In this document: positions 5,867 through 10,000 of the stretch, piece by piece
How the letters are laid out: each line of letters begins with the position of its first letter
Numbering within the stretch: the first letter of the stretch is position 1
From: Magnetospirillum sp.
GTDB taxonomy: Bacteria; Pseudomonadota; Alphaproteobacteria; Rhodospirillales; Magnetospirillaceae
Assembly (NCBI GenBank): GCA_020217035.1
Contig: JAIWOG010000185.1
Location: forward strand, 1-10,000
Direction of reading: 5' to 3'
DNA: 10,000 bases
Program-made: the position numbers and the translations under genes
The notes under the pieces: model-generated
What the model was told of the DNA's origin: nothing
What the model saw: only the letters and a program-made list of their open reading frames with translations
The model's database searches: none

Positions 5867-8068
5867 TCAAGGCGTTTCGTTGCACTGCGAGCGCAAGGTG
5901 GCCAGCGCCGACGCGATACGCACAAGCCTGAAATCGTTCAGCAATGTGGGCACCTCGGCGGCGAAACGCCGCCGCCAATTGGGATGCTGGTCGACGGTTC
6001 CGGGCAGATTCATTTGCAAATTCAAGCCGAAAACGTCCTCCATCTGCACCATGGTCAGGCGTGAGCGGGCGCGGCCCAGATAGCGGTGGACACAATCGGA
6101 AAGCACCAAGACCTGCTCGTCGGTCAACTGGCCGGCGACGGGAAAATCGACGGCCAAACCTTCCTGTTCCACCAGGGCGGCGACCAGGGCGGCGCGGTCG
6201 GCGGCGCGGGCGGCCCGTTCCTCGTCCGCCATGCCGGGGCGCGGATACAAATCCAGCCGTTCGCGGCTGTCGATGTCGATTTCCAGCCACCAGCCGCGTA
6301 AAGACGGCAGGTCGTGGGTGGCGAAGATGGACAGCGCCTGTTCCTGGAATTCCTCGGGCCGCTTGAAACGGTCGGGGGCGGATTTTTCGAACACCATGAC
6401 GCGATAGGCGAACAACGCCATGGCATCCATGCGTTCGCGGAATCCTTCGGGGACGGTCCCCAGATCCTCGCCGATGATCAGGCAGTTGTTGCGCACCGAT
6501 TCCAACGCCACCAGCCGGAACAGATCGTCCACCGGATAGCGCACATAGGCGCCTTGGTCGGCGTCCACCCCCGGCGGCACCCAGTACAGGCGCTGCAACG
6601 CCATGGCATGGTCCAGCCGCAACGCGCCGGCATGGGCCATGTTGGCCCGCATCACCGCGATGAACGGCTCGTAGGCGGCTTCGCGCAGGGTGATGGGATT
6701 GAAAGGCGCCAAGCCCCAGTCCTGGCCCTTCAACGCCAGCGGATCGGGCGGCGCCCCCACCGACACCCCCAGCGCCAACCGGCCCTGTTCCATCCAGGCA
6801 TCGGCCCCGTCCCCGGCGATGCCGACGCCCAAGTCGCGGTAAAGGCCGATTCCGGCGCCAGCCCGCAATCCGGACCGGTGGGCAGCGGCCAGTTGTTCGT
6901 CGGCGACGAATTGCAGCCACCAGTAAAATTCCACCTTGTCGCCGTGGGTGGCGGCGTACTCGGCCACCGCCGGCGAATCCGGGCGCCGGAACTCCTCGGG
7001 CCAGTGCCGCCAATAGGGCGTTCCGGCACGGGTGAACTTTTCCGCCAACGCTTCGAAGGTGCAGAACAGGCGGGCCTTGTCGCCGCCCGACGCCTGGAAG
7101 GCGCGGAAGGCTTGGGCGCGGTCGTCGCCGGCGGCCAAGTGCTGGTCGCGGAACCACTTGTAAAGCTCTTCCAGGATGGGGCCTTGCAAGTGGTTGATCT
7201 CGGCGTATTCGACCATCGGATAAGCGCGAAGGCGGGCCAGGTTGGCCTGGAAGCCCGGCGAGGCATAAAGCCGCTTGGCCGCCCGGCATTCCGAGAATTC
7301 CGGGATGGATTCCACGTCGACATAGGCGACGTTCAGGAAACGCCGTGACGACGGCGCATAGGGGCTGAATTTCTGCGGCTGGCTGGGGAACAGCGCATGC
7401 AGCGGATTGATGCCGACGGTGTCGGCCCCCATGCGGGCCGCCCCTTCGGCCAGCCTGGCCAGGGCGCCATAGGTGCCCACCCCCCAGTCGCGGTCGTCAC
7501 GCAAGGCGTAAACCTGGGTGGCGATGCCCCAGGCCCCCCGCCCCTGCATCACCGCCTCCGGCACATGGGCCTTTTCGGGCGCCACCACCAACACGCAATC
7601 GTCGCCGCCCAGGGGGCCGCGCAGTTTCAGCCGGTGATAACCCAGCGGCGTATCGGCCGGTAGGGCCAGCCGCCAGCGCTTGATCAAAGCGCCATCCAGC
7701 CAGCGCTCCTCGATCCAGGACTGGGTGTCGGTCTGCACCTGTCCGCGCAGCACCACACCGGCCTCGGTGGTGATTTCCCAGTCCAGAACGTCCTTGTCGG
7801 CGGCGGCCGGAATGGTCAACGTCACCCACATGGCGACGCCGTGCTGGGCCACCGCCACCGGCCCCAGCCAGCGAGTCCACGGCCGGCGGTCCAGCTCGTC
7901 CAACGCGGCGGCCAGGCCCGCCTCGCTGTCGACGGCGAAGCCCATGGCCCGCAGGAAGGCGCGCTTGGTGCTTTCCGGCACCACCCGCCACTGGCCGTAG
8001 AAATCCCACCAACCATCTTCAATTCCAGCCAGCCGCGCCAATTGGTCGAGAATGTCGGTCGCGCCCAT
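5867..8068 (-). CDS. malQ: 4-alpha-glucanotransferase (amylomaltase), long form
   Basis: MalQ transfers alpha-1,4-glucan segments between maltodextrins, releasing glucose and making longer chains for phosphorylase. With the ATG at 8068 it has 733 residues, fitting the long, E. coli-like form of family GH77 with an extra N-terminal region (about 1-170) before the catalytic barrel. Barrel landmarks include the GAWGIATQVYALR start (178-190), SPYAPSSRRFLN (235-246) and the three catalytic residues: nucleophile Asp486 in RLDH, acid/base Glu534 in IIGEDLGTVP and Asp586 in FATHDLPSLRGWW. Their spacings (48 and 52) equal those I recall for E. coli MalQ (Asp448, Glu496, Asp548). The C-terminal VQMEDVFGL and NLPGTVDQHPNWRRR are also typical. 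A GTG nine bases further up (8077) is in frame, but it overlaps the AAGGAG site (8078-8083), which is ideally 9 bases from the ATG, so I chose ATG. It lies 12 bases after glgX, whose TAA overlaps that site, implying translational coupling. Confidence 0.95.
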   Translation of the reverse strand: MGATDILDQLARLAGIEDGWWDFYGQWRVVPESTKRAFLRAMGFAVDSEAGLAAALDELDRRPWTRWLGPVAVAQHGVAMWVTLTIPAAADKDVLDWEITTEAGVVLRGQVQTDTQSWIEERWLDGALIKRWRLALPADTPLGYHRLKLRGPLGGDDCVLVVAPEKAHVPEAVMQGRGAWGIATQVYALRDDRDWGVGTYGALARLAEGAARMGADTVGINPLHALFPSQPQKFSPYAPSSRRFLNVAYVDVESIPEFSECRAAKRLYASPGFQANLARLRAYPMVEYAEINHLQGPILEELYKWFRDQHLAAGDDRAQAFRAFQASGGDKARLFCTFEALAEKFTRAGTPYWRHWPEEFRRPDSPAVAEYAATHGDKVEFYWWLQFVADEQLAAAHRSGLRAGAGIGLYRDLGVGIAGDGADAWMEQGRLALGVSVGAPPDPLALKGQDWGLAPFNPITLREAAYEPFIAVMRANMAHAGALRLDHAMALQRLYWVPPGVDADQGAYVRYPVDDLFRLVALESVRNNCLIIGEDLGTVPEGFRERMDAMALFAYRVMVFEKSAPDRFKRPEEFQEQALSIFATHDLPSLRGWWLEIDIDSRERLDLYPRPGMADEERAARAADRAALVAALVEQEGLAVDFPVAGQLTDEQVLVLSDCVHRYLGRARSRLTMVQMEDVFGLNLQMNLPGTVDQHPNWRRRFAAEVPTLLNDFRLVRIASALATLRSQCNETP

Positions 8069-8077
8069 GGACAACAC

Positions 8078-8083
8078 TCCTTA
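8078..8083 (-). promoter_or_regulatory. malQ ribosome binding site overlapping the glgX stop
   Basis: On the minus strand the sequence reads TAAGGAG: the TAA stop of glgX supplies the first bases of the AAGGAG site for malQ. Ribosomes ending glgX are thus placed on the malQ start at 8068. This overlap also decides against the in-frame GTG at 8075-8077, which would leave no room for a ribosome binding site. Confidence 0.75.
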
Positions 8084-10000
8084 TTGGCCGGGTTCGGATT
8101 GTCGCCGGCGCAGGACCGCCAGCGAATGGGGTTTCAGCGGAAAGCGGCTGCCGGCGGCACAGATTTCTTCGGACGTGATGGAATCGGTCCGCGCGGTGTC
8201 CAGGATCACGTCCCAGGTGCGCCCCAGTTCCGGCGGCGGCAGGGTATAGAAGATGATCTCGGTATAGGCGTTCAGCAACAGCATGAAGGTGTCGTCGGGG
8301 CCGCCGCCGGCGGTGTGCGACTGGATCTCGTCGGATTCGCCGGCCAGCACGCAGCCCAGCGAACGGGCATAGGGCATGGCCCAGTCGGCCTCGCTCATCT
8401 CCAGGCCGTCGGGGGTGACCCAGGTGATGTCCTTGATCACCTGCTTCTGGTCGCGCCGCGCCCCCTTGAAGAAACGCGGCCGGCTGAACACCGGATGTTC
8501 ATGGCGCAGACGGATCATGCGGCGGACGAAGTCCAGCATGGCCTGGTCCTGGTTTTCCCAGTCGATCCAACTGATGTCGTTGTCCTGGCAATAGGCGTTG
8601 TTGTTGCCGCCCTGGCTGCGCCCGAACTCGTCGCCGGCCAGGATCATCGGCACCCCTTGCGACAGCAGCAGCGTCGCCATCAGGTTGCGCATCTGCTGAG
8701 TCCTGAGCGCCCGCACCTTGGGCTGATCGGTGGGGCCTTCGATGCCGCAATTCCACGAATAATTGGCGTCGGTGCCGTCGCGGTTGCCTTCGCGGTTGGC
8801 GTCGTTGCGCTTTTTCTCGTAGGACACCAGGTCGGCCATGGTGAAGCCGTCGTGGCAGGTGACGAAGTTCAAGCTGGCCCACGGCCGCCGTCCGCCCCAG
8901 CCGAACAGGTCGCTGGACCCGGTCAGCCGCGACGCCAGGTCGCCGATCTGCCCGCCGTCGCCGCGCCAGAAGCGGCGCACGGTGTCGCGGTAGCGGCCGT
9001 TCCATTCCGACCAGCCGGGCGGGAAAGCCCCCAGGCGATAGCCGTCGCCGCCGATGTCCCAGGGCTCGGCGATCATCTTGACCCGTGACAGCACCGGATC
9101 CTGGCGCACCGCGTCCAGGAAGCCGGAACCGCCGTCGAAGCCCGACTTTTCACGGGCCAGCGACGCCGCCAGGTCGAAGCGGAAGCCGTCCACGTGCATG
9201 TCCTCGACCCAATAGCGCAAGGAATCCATCACCATCTGCAACACGCGCGGATGGGACAGTTGCAGGGTGTTGCCGCAGCCGGAAAAATTCTCGTAATGCT
9301 GGGGCTGACCGGGAACCAGACGGTAATAGCTGGAATTGTCGATGCCCTTGTAGGACAGCGTCGGCCCCAGATGGTTACCCTCGGCGGTGTGGTTGTAGAC
9401 CACGTCCAGGATCACTTCGATCCCGGCTTCGTGCAGGCGGCCGACCATGGTCTTGAAGTCGCCGTGCGACGAGGCGCCGTAATAGCGCGGGTCGGCGGCG
9501 AAGAAGCCGATGGGGTTGTAGCCCCAGAAATTGCGCAAGCCCTGGTCCACCAGATGGCGTTCGTCGACGATGGCGTGCACCGGCAGCAATTCCACCGCCG
9601 TCACCCCCAATTTCACCAGATGGTCGATCACCGCCGGATGGGACAATCCCAGGAAGGTGCCGCGGTGCTGGGTGGGCACCAGGGGATGCTTCATGGTGTA
9701 GCCGCGCACATGCAGTTCGTAGATGACGCTGTCGGTCCACGGCCGGTTGGGACGACGGTCGTCGCCCCAGGTGAAGGCGGTGTCCACCACCCGGCATTTG
9801 GGCATGAAGCGGGCATTGTCACGGCTGTCGGGCACCAGATCGGCCTTGGGATGGCCCAGCTTGAAGCCGAAATGGGCGTCCGACCACAACAGATGGCCGC
9901 TCAGCGCCTTGGCGTAAGGGTCGATCAACAGCTTGGCCGGATTGAAACGGTGCCCGGCCGGGGGATCGTAGGGGCCGTGGACGCGATAGCCGTACAACTG
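8081..10000 (-). CDS. glgX: Glycogen debranching enzyme GlgX (5' end beyond window)
   Basis: GlgX hydrolyses the alpha-1,6 branch linkages of phosphorylase-limited glycogen, releasing short maltodextrins in the cytoplasm. The frame is open to the right edge and 639 residues are visible; they begin inside the end of the N-terminal CBM48-type domain (YGYRVHGPYDP, AGHRFNPAKLLIDPYA), so roughly 80-90 residues and the true start lie outside. A TTG at 9995-9997 is internal, not a start. Family GH13 motifs follow: VIYELHVRGYT, VILDVVYNHTAEG, the nucleophile Asp in DGFRFDLA (codon 9173-9175), the acid/base Glu in IAEPWDIGG (9065-9067) and the third catalytic Asp in FVTCHDGFTMADL (8849-8851). The catalytic spacings, 36 and 72 residues, are those I recall for Sulfolobus TreX, its close relative. 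The NDANREGNRDGTDANYSWNCG region and GDEFGRSQGGNNNAYCQDN are characteristic of GlgX/TreX. It ends 12 bases before malQ and so heads the visible glycogen-breakdown unit. A TreX-like trehalose-pathway role would depend on neighbours outside the window. Confidence 0.95.
   Translation of the reverse strand, partial: QLYGYRVHGPYDPPAGHRFNPAKLLIDPYAKALSGHLLWSDAHFGFKLGHPKADLVPDSRDNARFMPKCRVVDTAFTWGDDRRPNRPWTDSVIYELHVRGYTMKHPLVPTQHRGTFLGLSHPAVIDHLVKLGVTAVELLPVHAIVDERHLVDQGLRNFWGYNPIGFFAADPRYYGASSHGDFKTMVGRLHEAGIEVILDVVYNHTAEGNHLGPTLSYKGIDNSSYYRLVPGQPQHYENFSGCGNTLQLSHPRVLQMVMDSLRYWVEDMHVDGFRFDLAASLAREKSGFDGGSGFLDAVRQDPVLSRVKMIAEPWDIGGDGYRLGAFPPGWSEWNGRYRDTVRRFWRGDGGQIGDLASRLTGSSDLFGWGGRRPWASLNFVTCHDGFTMADLVSYEKKRNDANREGNRDGTDANYSWNCGIEGPTDQPKVRALRTQQMRNLMATLLLSQGVPMILAGDEFGRSQGGNNNAYCQDNDISWIDWENQDQAMLDFVRRMIRLRHEHPVFSRPRFFKGARRDQKQVIKDITWVTPDGLEMSEADWAMPYARSLGCVLAGESDEIQSHTAGGGPDDTFMLLLNAYTEIIFYTLPPPELGRTWDVILDTARTDSITSEEICAAGSRFPLKPHSLAVLRRRQSEPGQ

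Noticed and set aside
5862..7289. A 475-codon minus-strand frame inside malQ in another phase
   Set aside because: Arg/Gly/Pro-rich shadow translation; the malQ frame carries all GH77 catalytic motifs without interruption.
7841..9088. Long plus-strand frame spanning the glgX-malQ junction, and a similar one at 6314-7348
   Set aside because: Both are antisense shadows of catalytic domains with intact motifs on the minus strand; their products resemble no protein family.

Overview
The window is GC-rich, gene-dense chromosomal DNA that looks like an alphaproteobacterium, probably of the Rhodospirillales/Magnetospirillum type. This rests on three things: the codon use, the YfgM-like TPR protein plus BamB pair, and an intergenic CGTCAT...CTTG...CCGG palindromic repeat of a kind common in alphaproteobacterial genomes. 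The genus is inference; no rRNA or other marker gene is present. Almost all genes lie on the minus strand, so transcription runs from right to left.

Right part (10000 to 3349): a glycogen/maltodextrin breakdown cluster in the order glgX (5' end outside the window), malQ, glgP. glgX and malQ are 12 bases apart, and the glgX stop codon forms part of the malQ ribosome binding site. A 61-base gap precedes glgP. GlgP shortens outer chains to glucose-1-phosphate, GlgX removes the short alpha-1,6 branch stubs left behind, and MalQ rebuilds the released short maltodextrins into chains that GlgP can attack again. Catalytic residues are intact in all three.

Middle part (3348 to 2328): a promoter-like region leads into a 59-residue minus-strand small gene (3044..3223) with a perfect AGGAGG site and its own terminator-like hairpin. 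A 228-base convergent intergenic region holds several stem-loops and an inverted pair of palindromic repeats. Beyond it is the only plus-strand gene, a small lipoprotein (2438..2815). This is divergent from a cytoplasmic thioredoxin/peroxiredoxin-like protein (1773..2327, minus).

Left part (1772 to 1): a two-gene envelope unit on the minus strand, consisting of a membrane-anchored YfgM-like TPR protein followed 14 bases later by the BamB lipoprotein of the outer-membrane beta-barrel assembly machine, which runs off the window. In related genomes der (engA) usually follows; it is not visible here.

No mobile element, CRISPR array, tRNA, rRNA, defence cassette or phage gene was seen. The region is mostly ordinary. 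The least explained parts are the 59-residue small gene and the hairpin-rich convergent region beside it.
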